Notes under the pieces: generated by a model
The model's input: the letters and a program-made list of their open reading frames with translations, nothing else
Database searches by the model: none
What the model was told of the DNA's origin: nothing
Source of the DNA: Candidatus Amarolinea dominans
Lineage (GTDB): Bacteria > Chloroflexota > Anaerolineae > SSC4 > Amarolineaceae
DNA length: 64,000 nucleotides
Assembly: GCA_016719785.1 (NCBI GenBank)
Contig: JADJYJ010000004.1
Location: 310,001 to 374,000, forward strand
Direction: 5' to 3'
Part shown: positions 48,570-56,972 of the stretch, piece by piece
Layout: the number at the start of each line of letters is the position of its first letter
How positions within the stretch are numbered: position 1 is the stretch's first letter
Made by a program: the position numbers and the translations under genes

Positions 48570-49569
48570 GCCAGATCGCGTAGCCCTTTACCTGCAAGAC
48601 AAACATGATATTCGTGAAGGAATGGAGTACGTCAAGTACGCCGAAGAGCGCGGCTTCGAAGCCGTCTGGCAGGCGGAATCCCGCCTGGTACGCGATGCCA
48701 TCGTGCCGATGGCCGCCTTCGCAGCGGTCAGCAAGCGCATCAAGATCGGCTCCGGCGTTATCAACAACTGGACGCGCAACATTGGCCTGCTGGCCGCCAC
48801 CTTCCTGACCCTCGATGACCTGGCGCCCGATCGTATCATCTGCGGCATCGGCGCCTGGTGGGATCCCCTGGCCAAGAATGTCGGCATCGAGCGACGCAAA
48901 CCTCTCCTGGCCATGCGTGAAACGATCGAAGTCATGCGCCGCCTGCTGCGTATGGAAACGGTCACCTTCCACGGTGAGTTTCACCACGTGACGGGCATCG
49001 AACTCGATGTCGTACACGGGCGTCACGAACCACGTCATGTGCCGATGTTCATCGGCGCAACCGGCTTGGAGATGATGAAGCTGGCCGGTGAGATAGCTGA
49101 CGGTGTCGTGCTCAACTACTGCGTGCCGCCAGAGTACAACACACCGGCCCTGACCGCCCTGGCAGAAGGGGCGCAGCGCGTCGGTCGCAGCCTGGCAGAC
49201 ATTGACCGGCCGCAACTGGTGGTTTGCTCCGTGCATACCGATCGCCGGCAGGCCATTGATGGCGCCAAAGAATTACTGACGCAATACCTGGCCCAGCAAC
49301 CCCACATCGCCAAGGCCAGCGGTGTTGCGCCCGAGGTGGTGACCCAGATCCAGAGCATCCTCGGCTGGCCGGCCACGCATGAGCAGGTGCGCGCAGCGAT
49401 GAAATTCGTCCCCGATGACCTGGTCCTGCGAATCAGCGCCACCGGAACGCCCGACGAGGCACGACAAAAGGTGCGCGAGTATGTCGCCAACGGCTGCACC
49501 TGTCCCATTCTGTACCCGATGGGTGATGTCAAACTGATGATTGACACCTTTGCTGACGGCTACGCTTGA
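48568..49569 (+). CDS. LLM-class flavin-dependent oxidoreductase
   Basis: A 333-residue luciferase-like (F420 or FMN-dependent) TIM-barrel enzyme. Characteristic segments: YVKYAEERGFEAVWQAESRLVRDAIVPMAA (about residues 22-51), RIKIGSGVINNWTRNIGLLAATFLTLDDLAPDR, GIGAWWDPLAKNVG and the VPMFIGATGLEMMKLAGEIADGVVLNY phosphate-binding loop. Closest in type to methylene-tetrahydromethanopterin reductase-like members. The substrate is unknown. It begins a plus-strand run with the molybdenum hydroxylase genes (27 bases to the next), so it may act on the same compound class, for instance a nitrogen heterocycle. Confidence 0.87.
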   Translation: MPDRVALYLQDKHDIREGMEYVKYAEERGFEAVWQAESRLVRDAIVPMAAFAAVSKRIKIGSGVINNWTRNIGLLAATFLTLDDLAPDRIICGIGAWWDPLAKNVGIERRKPLLAMRETIEVMRRLLRMETVTFHGEFHHVTGIELDVVHGRHEPRHVPMFIGATGLEMMKLAGEIADGVVLNYCVPPEYNTPALTALAEGAQRVGRSLADIDRPQLVVCSVHTDRRQAIDGAKELLTQYLAQQPHIAKASGVAPEVVTQIQSILGWPATHEQVRAAMKFVPDDLVLRISATGTPDEARQKVREYVANGCTCPILYPMGDVKLMIDTFADGYA

Positions 49570-49595
49570 GGCGCGGCGCCCCTCAGAACAAACTT

Positions 49596-51065
49596 ATGAC
49601 TTCTTCCACCTGGAATCTCTACCTGGCGCCCGCCACCCTGGCTGAGGCGCTTGATCTCCTGGCTGAGTACGGTGACGACGCTCGCATCATCGCCGGCGGC
49701 ACCGACCTCCTGCTCGAACTGGCGCGCGGTGTGCGCTCACAGCGGGTTCTGATTGACATCGCGCGCATCCCCGACCTCGCGACTGTGCGGCTGGATAACG
49801 ACGGCTGGCTACACCTCGGCCCGCTCGTCACCCACAACCAGATTGTCACGTCCCCCCTGGCGGTACACCATGCCTTTCCCCTGGCGCGTGCCTGCTGGGA
49901 GGTTGGGGCGCCGCAAATCCGCAACCGCGGCACTGTGGCCGGCAATGTCATTACCGCGTCCCCGGCCAACGACACCATCACGCCGCTGTGGGCGTTGGAC
50001 GCGACCATCACCCTGCTCAGTCACCGCGGGCCGCGCACGCTGACATGCGCGCAGTTCTTCCAGGGCGTGCGACGCACCGCGCTGGCGCCTGATGAATTCC
50101 TGCTTGACATCGCCTTCCCCGCCCTCACTGCGCAGGCCAGCGGCGCCTTTCTCAAGCTCGGGCTGCGCCGCGCTCAGGCCATCTCCCTGGTCAATGTGGC
50201 GGTCGTGCTGCACTGGGATGGCAACCAGGTGCGTCAGGCCGCCATTGCCCTGGGCGCCGTCGCGCCGACCATCCTGCGCGTTACGGAGGCCGAGCAGGCG
50301 CTTGTCGGTTCAACCCTGGACGCAGCGGCCATTCAGCACGCCGCGTCCCTGGCGGCGGCCGCCAGCCGTCCCATTGATGATGTGCGCGCCAGCGCCGACT
50401 ACCGCCGGGTCATGGTGGAAGTCCTGACGCGGCGCGCGCTCAGCGTGCTGCACACCCGACGAGAACGGGACGGATGGCCGGCCACCCCAGTCACACTCGG
50501 TCCGGACGCAGCGCAAAACCATGCCGCGGCGCCAACGGTGTCGGCTGGCTTCACGACTGCCAGCCCGGTACACTTTACACTCAACGGACAACCGGTTAGC
50601 GTCCACCATGCGACCGGCAAGACCCTGCTGGATGTGCTGCGCGCGCCGGCCGCAGATGGCGGCGTTCACCTGACCGGCGCCAAAGAAGGCTGTGCAGAGG
50701 GCGAATGCGGCGCATGCACAGTCCTACTCAACGGCGCGGCGGTGATGAGTTGCCTGGTGCCGGCGCCGGCCGCGGCCGGCTGCACTGTCACCACCGTGGA
50801 AGGCCTGGCCGGGCGCGACGGACAGACCGAGGCGCCCCACACACTGCACGCCGTGCAACAAGCTTTTGTCACGGCCGGCGCCGTGCAATGCGGTTATTGC
50901 ACCCCCGGCCTGCTGATGTCTGCCACCCGCCTGTTGGCCGAAAACCCGGCCCCCAACCGCAGCGCGATCGAACAGGCTTTGGTCGGCAACCTCTGCCGAT
51001 GTACTGGCTATGCGAAAATTGTCGAGGCGATTCTCAGTGTCAGCAAACAGTCACAGCCATCCTAA
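49596..51065 (+). CDS. Molybdenum hydroxylase FAD-binding and 2Fe-2S subunit fusion
   Basis: A 489-residue fusion. The N-terminal part is the CoxM/XdhB FAD domain (RIIAGGTDLLLELARG, APQIRNRGTVAGNVITASPANDTI). From about residue 325 comes a CoxS/XdhC-type 2Fe-2S protein with KEGCAEGECGACTVLLNGAAVMSC (first cluster) and AVQCGYCTPG...NLCRCTGYAKI (second cluster). The fusion order FAD then Fe-S is opposite to eukaryotic xanthine dehydrogenase. It would pass electrons from the molybdenum subunit encoded next to FAD and an external acceptor. Start ATG 49596 gives the expected N-terminus. The molybdenum subunit gene starts 57 bases later. Confidence 0.93.
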   Translation: MTSSTWNLYLAPATLAEALDLLAEYGDDARIIAGGTDLLLELARGVRSQRVLIDIARIPDLATVRLDNDGWLHLGPLVTHNQIVTSPLAVHHAFPLARACWEVGAPQIRNRGTVAGNVITASPANDTITPLWALDATITLLSHRGPRTLTCAQFFQGVRRTALAPDEFLLDIAFPALTAQASGAFLKLGLRRAQAISLVNVAVVLHWDGNQVRQAAIALGAVAPTILRVTEAEQALVGSTLDAAAIQHAASLAAAASRPIDDVRASADYRRVMVEVLTRRALSVLHTRRERDGWPATPVTLGPDAAQNHAAAPTVSAGFTTASPVHFTLNGQPVSVHHATGKTLLDVLRAPAADGGVHLTGAKEGCAEGECGACTVLLNGAAVMSCLVPAPAAAGCTVTTVEGLAGRDGQTEAPHTLHAVQQAFVTAGAVQCGYCTPGLLMSATRLLAENPAPNRSAIEQALVGNLCRCTGYAKIVEAILSVSKQSQPS

Positions 51066-51122
51066 ATTCGCCGCAAGCAGGCGCTATCAGTCCAACCCTA
51101 CCCGACCAACCACGGAGTGCCC

Positions 51123-53405
51123 ATGCGCGCAGTAGGCAGCAGTCATCCACGCGCAGACGCCTGGTCGAAAGTAACGGGCGCGGCGCGCTATCCTGGCGAC
51201 ATTGACCTGCCAGATCAACTGTGGATGAAAATCCTCTTTGCCGGGCGACCCCATGCCCGCATCCGCGCCCTGGACACGACCGCAGCCGCGGCCGCACCCG
51301 GCGTGGTCGCGGTTCTGACGGCCCGCGATGTGCCGCACAACGCGTATGGCCTGATCATTGCGGACCAACCCGTGCTTTGCGGACCGCTGGATGACGTAAA
51401 CACCCAAGCCGGCAGTGACATTGTGCGTTTCGTAGGCGACCAGGTAGCCGTGGTGGTAGCTGAAACGGCCGCACAGGCCGCTGCGGCCCTGCCCTTGATC
51501 AAGATTGACTATGAGGACCTGCCGCTTGTGACCGATCCACTGCAAGCCATGCGGCCGGACAGCCCCAACGTTCATCCAGAGCGACCCGGCAATGTCGTGC
51601 ATAGCTACCGCATCCGCCGCGGCGATGTCGAAGCCGCACTGGCCGCGGCCGCTGTGGTGATCGAACAGACCTACACCACCCATGCGCAAGAACACGCCTA
51701 TTTGCAGCCGGAGGCCGGCGTCGCCACCGTGGACGAGTCTGGCCTTGTCACGGTGGTCGTGGCCGGCCAATGGGTGCATGAGGACCGCAAGGAGATCGCG
51801 CACGCGCTGGGGCTGCCCGTGGAGCAGGTGCGGGTGATCTATCCGGCCATCGGCGGCGCGTTTGGCGGGCGTGAGGACATGTCGGTGCAGATCGTCCTGG
51901 CGCTGGCGGCCTGGCGTCTGCATCAGCGCGGCATCCAGCGGCCGGTCAAGATCGTTTGGAGCCGCGAGGAGTCCATCATCGGGCACCACAAGCGCCATCC
52001 GATGGTCATCAAGGCGCGCTGGGGCGCAAGTCGCGACGGCCGTTTGCTGGCCGCCAGTGTGGACCTGACCAGTGACTGCGGCGCCTACACCTACACCAGC
52101 ACCAAAGTGCTGGGCAATGTCACGCTGATGTGCCTGGGGCCATACGACATTCCCAACGTGGCCGTGGATGCGCGCACCGTCTACACCAACAACGTGCCAT
52201 CCGGCGCGTTTCGGGGCTTTGGCGGCCCGCAGGGACATTTTGCGGCCGAGATGCAGATGAACTACCTGGCCGAGGCGCTGGGCCTTGATCCCGTGGAGTT
52301 CCGGGCGCGCAATGTGCTGCACGAAGGTTCGACCCTGGCTACCCGCAGTCGGGTTCCGGCCGGCTGTACGGCGCCGGAGGTGCTGGCACGCTGTGCCACA
52401 GAGGCCGGTTGGGTGCGGATGGCGAGCGGCTGGCAGCCTGGCTCTGTCTCCCCGCAGGCCACGGCGCCAGCAGATCGTTTTCAGACTGCGTTAGATGCCG
52501 CCGCTGATGACGGTAACAGGCGCCGTGGCATCGGTCTGGCCTTGTCGTATAAAAATGTCGGCTTCAGCCTGGGCTTCGTGGATGAGTGCTTTGCCACCGT
52601 GGAACTGCACGGGCAGACAGGGGTGGAGCGGGTCGTCGTTTATCATGCCGGGGCCGATGTGGGGCAGGGCGCGCATCAGTTGATGTGTCAGGTGGCGGCA
52701 GAGGTCATCGGGGTGCCGCTGGAAAGGGTCGAGTTGATCGCTTCGGACACCGCGCAAACCGACAACAGCGGCAGCACCTCGGCCAGCCGCATGTCGTTCA
52801 TGGCCGGCAACGCCATCATCGCGGCCGCCCGACAGGCGTTGGCCTTATGGCAGGCTGAGGAAGATCGGCCGGTGATCGTGCGACAGCGCTACGTGCCGCG
52901 TCCCACCACCGCCTACGACAAGGAAACGGGCGCATCTGATCCCAATATCACCTACGGCTACTGCGCGCAGGCGGCCGCGGTAGAGGTGGACATGGAGACC
53001 GGCCACATTGCCGTGCGCCGCCTGGTTTCGGTCAACGATGTGGGCAAGGCCATCAACCCGCAGCAGGTGGCCGGCCAGATCGAGGGCGCGGTGGCGCAGG
53101 CGCAGGGCTGGACTCTGCTGGAGGAGTTCAAGCAGAAGGATGGCCAGGTGCTGACCAGCCGCCTGAGCACCTACCTGATTCCGACCATCGCGGATGTGGC
53201 CGATGTGGTGGAGCCGGTGATCCTGGAAATTCCCGACCCGCAAGGCCCCCTGGGCGCGCGCGGCATGGCAGAAATGCCCTTCATCCCCACGGCGCCGGCC
53301 ATCGTGGCGGCCGTGCATGCGGCCACCGGCGTCTGGATCAACGACTTGCCGTTGACGCCAGAGCGGGTATGGCGCGCGCTGCGCCGCGTGGAACCCCATG
53401 CGTAA
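51123..53405 (+). CDS. Molybdenum hydroxylase large (molybdopterin) subunit
   Basis: A 760-residue xanthine dehydrogenase/CoxL-type catalytic subunit. Key sites: VTGAARYPGDIDLPDQLWMKIL at the N-terminus, IGGAFGGREDMSVQ (Glu in the position of bovine XDH Glu802), SGAFRGFGGPQGHF (Arg of the active-site Arg), DVGQGAHQLMCQVAAE, GSTSASRMSF, and LGARGMAEMPFIPTAPAI with the catalytic Glu. Retention of both Glu and Arg favours a purine-type or related N-heterocycle substrate over CO or aldehyde. The maturation genes YqeB and YqeC-MocA follow with overlaps, which points to a selenium-containing molybdenum cofactor. ATG 51123 preferred; a GTG lies two codons upstream. Confidence 0.93.
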   Translation: MRAVGSSHPRADAWSKVTGAARYPGDIDLPDQLWMKILFAGRPHARIRALDTTAAAAAPGVVAVLTARDVPHNAYGLIIADQPVLCGPLDDVNTQAGSDIVRFVGDQVAVVVAETAAQAAAALPLIKIDYEDLPLVTDPLQAMRPDSPNVHPERPGNVVHSYRIRRGDVEAALAAAAVVIEQTYTTHAQEHAYLQPEAGVATVDESGLVTVVVAGQWVHEDRKEIAHALGLPVEQVRVIYPAIGGAFGGREDMSVQIVLALAAWRLHQRGIQRPVKIVWSREESIIGHHKRHPMVIKARWGASRDGRLLAASVDLTSDCGAYTYTSTKVLGNVTLMCLGPYDIPNVAVDARTVYTNNVPSGAFRGFGGPQGHFAAEMQMNYLAEALGLDPVEFRARNVLHEGSTLATRSRVPAGCTAPEVLARCATEAGWVRMASGWQPGSVSPQATAPADRFQTALDAAADDGNRRRGIGLALSYKNVGFSLGFVDECFATVELHGQTGVERVVVYHAGADVGQGAHQLMCQVAAEVIGVPLERVELIASDTAQTDNSGSTSASRMSFMAGNAIIAAARQALALWQAEEDRPVIVRQRYVPRPTTAYDKETGASDPNITYGYCAQAAAVEVDMETGHIAVRRLVSVNDVGKAINPQQVAGQIEGAVAQAQGWTLLEEFKQKDGQVLTSRLSTYLIPTIADVADVVEPVILEIPDPQGPLGARGMAEMPFIPTAPAIVAAVHAATGVWINDLPLTPERVWRALRRVEPHA

Positions 53406-54273
53406 GACCCCACTCACCCCAGGGCGGTTTGGGATCGTTTTGATCAAAGGCGCGGGAGATTTGGGATCGGGAGTCGCCTACCGGCTGTGGCGCTGCGGCT
53501 TCCAGGTCGTCATGACCGAGTTGGCGCAACCCTTGTGCGTGCGCCGGGCCGTCTGCTTCGCCGAGGCGGTGTATGCAGGCGAAACCACGGTGGAAGGGAT
53601 CACCGCACGGCGAGTACACACCCTGGCCGCGGCCAGGGCGGCCTTGAGCGACGATGTGCTGCCGCTGCTCGTGACGCCTGACCCTGGGCTGCTGGCAGAA
53701 CTGACACCGACCGTCGTCGTGGATGCCATCATGGCGAAAGCCAATAGCGGCACGCAGATCACGGACGCTCCGCTCGTGATTGCCCTCGGCCCCGGGTTCA
53801 CGGCGGCCCATGACTGTCACGCGATTGTGGAGACCCACCGCGGCCACACCCTGGGCCGCGTCCTGTGGAAGGGTCAGGCGCTGCCAGACACTGGCACGCC
53901 CGGCCCAATCGAAGGCTACACAGCCACCCGGGTACTGCGTGCGCCCATCGAAGGCTATGTCATTCCCCTGCGCGCGGTTGGCGAACACATCAAAGCCGGC
54001 GAAATCCTGGCACGCGTCAGTCCGCAGCCGGCCAGCGAACAGGGAATCCCGGTGCGAGCGCTCTTTCCGGGTGTGTTACGCGGCCTCGTTCACCCATCCC
54101 TGCTCGTGCAGATCGGCCGCAAAATTGGCGACCTGGATCCACGGGATGACGTCAGTTACTGTTTCACCATCTCGGAAAAATCACTGGCTGTGGCGGGCGG
54201 CGTCCTGGAAGCCATCCTTAGCAGCGGATCACTCACCGGACCACTCTCAATAAACGGCAACACGCACCTGTGA
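53398..54273 (+). CDS. yqeB: YqeB-like selenium-dependent molybdenum hydroxylase maturation protein (EF2563 family)
   Basis: A 291-residue protein beginning with a Rossmann-like segment, VLIKGAGDLGSGVAYRLWRCGFQVVMTE (about residues 14-40). APLVIALGPGFTAAHDCHAIVETHRGHTLGRVLWKG and a C-terminal GIPVRALFPGVLRGL follow. This matches the EF2563/YqeB family, a genomic marker of selenium-dependent molybdenum hydroxylases in which labile selenium is placed on the cofactor. It overlaps the catalytic subunit gene by 8 bases and the next gene by 4, so expression is coupled. SelD, which supplies selenophosphate, is not in this window; its presence elsewhere is a testable prediction. Confidence 0.88.
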   Translation: MRKTPLTPGRFGIVLIKGAGDLGSGVAYRLWRCGFQVVMTELAQPLCVRRAVCFAEAVYAGETTVEGITARRVHTLAAARAALSDDVLPLLVTPDPGLLAELTPTVVVDAIMAKANSGTQITDAPLVIALGPGFTAAHDCHAIVETHRGHTLGRVLWKGQALPDTGTPGPIEGYTATRVLRAPIEGYVIPLRAVGEHIKAGEILARVSPQPASEQGIPVRALFPGVLRGLVHPSLLVQIGRKIGDLDPRDDVSYCFTISEKSLAVAGGVLEAILSSGSLTGPLSINGNTHL

Positions 54274-55685
54274 ATCTCCATGTGGCCTTGCGAATTGCCC
54301 CCCGCGAACTCGTCAGCTTCACCGGCGCTGGCGGTAAGACCACGGCCATGTTTCGCCTGGCGCAAGAGTTGGCCGCTGCGGGCTGGCACGTGGTCACCAC
54401 GTCCACGACGCGCATCTTTTCCACTCAAACCCGCCTGGCGCCGTGCCACTTGCGCCTCGATCAACTGACCTACCTGCCGTTTGAATTGACCGCTGCCCTG
54501 GCTATCCACCGCCATGTGCTGATCACAGGCCCCACCGATGACATCGAGGACAAAGCACCGGGAGTGCCGATTGACACCGTTGAGGCGATCAGCCGCCTGC
54601 CGGGCGTGGATGCGGTGTTGGTCGAAGCGGATGGCGCGCGTATGCGCCCGCTGAAGGCGCCGGCCGCGCATGAGCCGGTGGTGCCGGCCAGCACGACGCT
54701 GTTGGTGCCGGTGGTTGGCCTGGATGTGCTGGGAGAGCCGCTGACAGAAGCTCATGTGCATCGGCCGGCGCGCGTTGCCGCGTTGACCGGGCTGGCCGCG
54801 GGCGAGACGATCAGCGCGGAGGCCATCGCCGCGCTGCTGGGCCACGAGCAGGGCGGATTGAAGGGCTGTCCCCCAGGCGCACGCGTCGTGCCTTTGCTCA
54901 ACAAGCTCGACCGTCTGTCGCCAGATCAACGTGAGGCGGTCACGGCGCAGATCGCGCAGCGCCTCTTGCGGCAGACGCCTGCGATCAGTGACGTGCTCAT
55001 GGGCGCGGTTGCCACGCCCGTGCCTGTCGTCGAGGCGGTTGGCCGCGTGGCGGGCGTCATCCTGGCGGCAGGCGCCGCGCAGCGCTTGGGCCGGCTCAAG
55101 CAACTGCTGCCCTGGCAGGACACCACCCTGCTCAATCATGTCATCCGCCAGGCGCTGGCCAGCAGCAGCCTCGACCCAATCATCGTCGTGCTCGGCTGCC
55201 AGGCGGAGATCATCCGGCCTACGTTGGCGCCATTTGGCACGCGCATCCGGGTCGTCACTAACCCGGCCTGGGCCGAGGGTCAGTCCACCTCGGTTCATGC
55301 TGCGATCCACGCCCTGGGCACGCACGAGGCGCCGGTGGCCGCGGCCGTTTTCCTGCTGGCCGATCAGCCGGACGTGACGCCGGCGCTGGTGGATGCCCTG
55401 GTGGCCCGGCATCGCACGACCCTGGCGCCGCTGGTGGTTCCCTATTACCAGGAGCAGCGCGGCAACCCTGTACTCTTCGACCGGCGCACCTTCGGCGATT
55501 TGTTGGCAGTGACGGGCGATGTCGGCGGACGCCCGCTGTTGCACACCTACGCCAACGAGCTGTCCATCGTCGCCTGCAAGCAGCCGGCGCCGCGCGATAT
55601 TGACACCGCTGCCGACCTGGAGATGCCCCCGTCGCCAACGCCGCTCGCCGGTGGAACGGATCGGATGATGAGGAGCATTACCTGA
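54270..55685 (+). CDS. YqeC and MocA fusion for selenium/molybdenum cofactor maturation
   Basis: A 471-residue two-domain protein. Residues 1-250 match YqeC (selenium cofactor biosynthesis): VSFTGAGGKTTAMFRLAQEL with its P-loop-like GAGGKTT, HVVTTSTTRIF, VLVEADGARMRPLKAP and GCPPGARVVPLLNKLD. Residues about 260-450 match MocA/MobA-type nucleotidyltransferases: AGVILAAGAAQRLGRLKQLLPWQDTTLLNHVI, VVTNPAWAEGQSTSVHAAI and LLADQPDVTP. MocA attaches CMP to molybdopterin. Fusing both activities in one chain agrees with the cofactor being built specifically for the hydroxylase encoded upstream. It overlaps YqeB by 4 bases and ends 2 bases before the glycosyltransferase gene. Confidence 0.9.
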   Translation: MNLHVALRIAPRELVSFTGAGGKTTAMFRLAQELAAAGWHVVTTSTTRIFSTQTRLAPCHLRLDQLTYLPFELTAALAIHRHVLITGPTDDIEDKAPGVPIDTVEAISRLPGVDAVLVEADGARMRPLKAPAAHEPVVPASTTLLVPVVGLDVLGEPLTEAHVHRPARVAALTGLAAGETISAEAIAALLGHEQGGLKGCPPGARVVPLLNKLDRLSPDQREAVTAQIAQRLLRQTPAISDVLMGAVATPVPVVEAVGRVAGVILAAGAAQRLGRLKQLLPWQDTTLLNHVIRQALASSSLDPIIVVLGCQAEIIRPTLAPFGTRIRVVTNPAWAEGQSTSVHAAIHALGTHEAPVAAAVFLLADQPDVTPALVDALVARHRTTLAPLVVPYYQEQRGNPVLFDRRTFGDLLAVTGDVGGRPLLHTYANELSIVACKQPAPRDIDTAADLEMPPSPTPLAGGTDRMMRSIT

Positions 55686-55687
55686 CT

Positions 55688-56686
55688 ATGCGAATTGCAC
55701 TTCTACTTGACGCTTACAAACCGATCATCAACGGCATCACCACGTTTGTCAGCCTGCACAAGCGGGCGCTGGAAGAGGCCGGGCACGAACCCTGGATCAT
55801 CACCCTGGGACATACCGATTACCAGGATGACGAGTTCCGGGTTGTGCGCTCAAAGGCAGTACCCTTGTCGAACACCGGCTATCATATCAACTTCGGCTAT
55901 AACCGTGAGATACGCGAGCTGCTGCGCACCATGGACATTTTGCATGTCCACCACCCCTTTCTCAGCGGCGCCATGGCGACTACTCTGGGACCGCGCTATG
56001 GCGTTCCGGTACTGTTCACCAGCCACACGCGCTACGACCTCTATGCGCAGCAGTATCTCCCTATCTTACCAGCCACCATGTCTGACACCTTCCTGGAGAC
56101 GTTTTTCCCGGCGTTCGCCCAACGTTGCAGCCTGGTCATTGCCCCGTCGGCCGGCATCCAGGAGGTTCTGCGCCGCTGGGGGGTACAGGGCCGGATCGAA
56201 GTAGTGCCGAATGGTATCGAACTGGAGCACTTCCGCGCGCCAGACTGGCACACCACGCGCAGCGCGCTGGGGCTGAGCGAGACAGGATCGGTGGCGGTCT
56301 TCGTGGGGCGCATGTCCGGCGAAAAGAACATCCAGACCCTGCTGCGGGCATTTGCCCCGGTGACGAGCGAGTGTCCAGACGCCCATTTGCTCATGATTGG
56401 CGGTGGCCCTGAATTGGATGACTTTCGCAAACTCACGCAGGAGATGGGCATCGCGTCCCAGGTTCTGTTCACCGGCTCCATCCCGTATGAGCACATGCCT
56501 GGCTACCTGGCGCTGGCCGATTTCTTCGTGACCGCCAGCGTGAGCGAGGTGCATCCGATGACGGTGCTGGAAGCGATGGCCTCGGACTGCCGGTGCTTGG
56601 CATTGACTCGCCGGGCATCAGCGACACCGTCGTCAATGGGCAGAACGGATTCGTGGTGCAGCACGACTACGCGGCGTTGGCCCTGA
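55688..56686 (+). CDS. GT4-family glycosyltransferase, N-terminal part (frameshifted)
   Basis: A GT-B fold glycosyltransferase. MRIALLLDAYKPIINGITTFVSLHKRALEEAG and LHVHHPFLSG at the N-terminus, IEVVPNGIELEHF (about residues 173-185), then AVFVGRMSGEKNIQTLLRAF, IGGGPELDDF and LADFFVTASVSEVHPMTVLEAMAS. The frame fails right after AMAS. The expected GLPVLGIDSPG continues in the next frame from 56593, because one G is missing in TCGGACTGCC (near 56587). Most like glucosyltransferases that make glycolipids (1,2-diacylglycerol type). The sequence as given would end at 56686 with unrelated residues. Confidence 0.85.
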   Translation: MRIALLLDAYKPIINGITTFVSLHKRALEEAGHEPWIITLGHTDYQDDEFRVVRSKAVPLSNTGYHINFGYNREIRELLRTMDILHVHHPFLSGAMATTLGPRYGVPVLFTSHTRYDLYAQQYLPILPATMSDTFLETFFPAFAQRCSLVIAPSAGIQEVLRRWGVQGRIEVVPNGIELEHFRAPDWHTTRSALGLSETGSVAVFVGRMSGEKNIQTLLRAFAPVTSECPDAHLLMIGGGPELDDFRKLTQEMGIASQVLFTGSIPYEHMPGYLALADFFVTASVSEVHPMTVLEAMASDCRCLALTRRASATPSSMGRTDSWCSTTTRRWP

Positions 56687-56865
56687 AGATGCTGCGCCTG
56701 TTCTCGGAGCCAGAACTGCGCGCCAGCCTGGCAGCCGGCGCCCGCCAGACCAGTACGCTCTATGACATTCACACGACCACGCAACGCTACGTGGAGATCT
56801 ACGAGGAGCAGGTACGCCAACGCCGTCCGGCCCGCCGGCGCTGGTGGACGCAGGGGCGTCGTTAA
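56593..56865 (+). CDS. GT4-family glycosyltransferase, C-terminal part
   Basis: LGIDSPGISDTVVNGQNGFVVQHDYAALALKMLRLF is the nucleotide-sugar-binding end of the GT4 domain, followed by a basic tail (RQRRPARRRWWTQGRR). Together with 55688-56590 it makes a full-length protein of about 390 residues. No ribosome site precedes this piece, so it is not an independent gene. Confidence 0.75.
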   Translation: MLGIDSPGISDTVVNGQNGFVVQHDYAALALKMLRLFSEPELRASLAAGARQTSTLYDIHTTTQRYVEIYEEQVRQRRPARRRWWTQGRR

Positions 56866-56891
56866 GCGCGCGTGACGCGCGCGCGGCTATT

Positions 56892-56920
56892 TTGACAGCC
56901 AAGAACATTTGTGCTATCAT
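56892..56920 (+). promoter_or_regulatory. Promoter of recA
   Basis: TTGACA (56892-56897), 17 bp spacer, TATCAT (56915-56920). GAACATTTGTGC sits in the spacer and weakly resembles a half-degenerate LexA box (GAACNNNNGTTC), which would suit SOS control; only one half-site is good. Confidence 0.75.
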
Positions 56921-56972
56921 TCGATCTACCTTTGTTTTTCTACACATGACACCGGATAAGGAGACCTGACAC

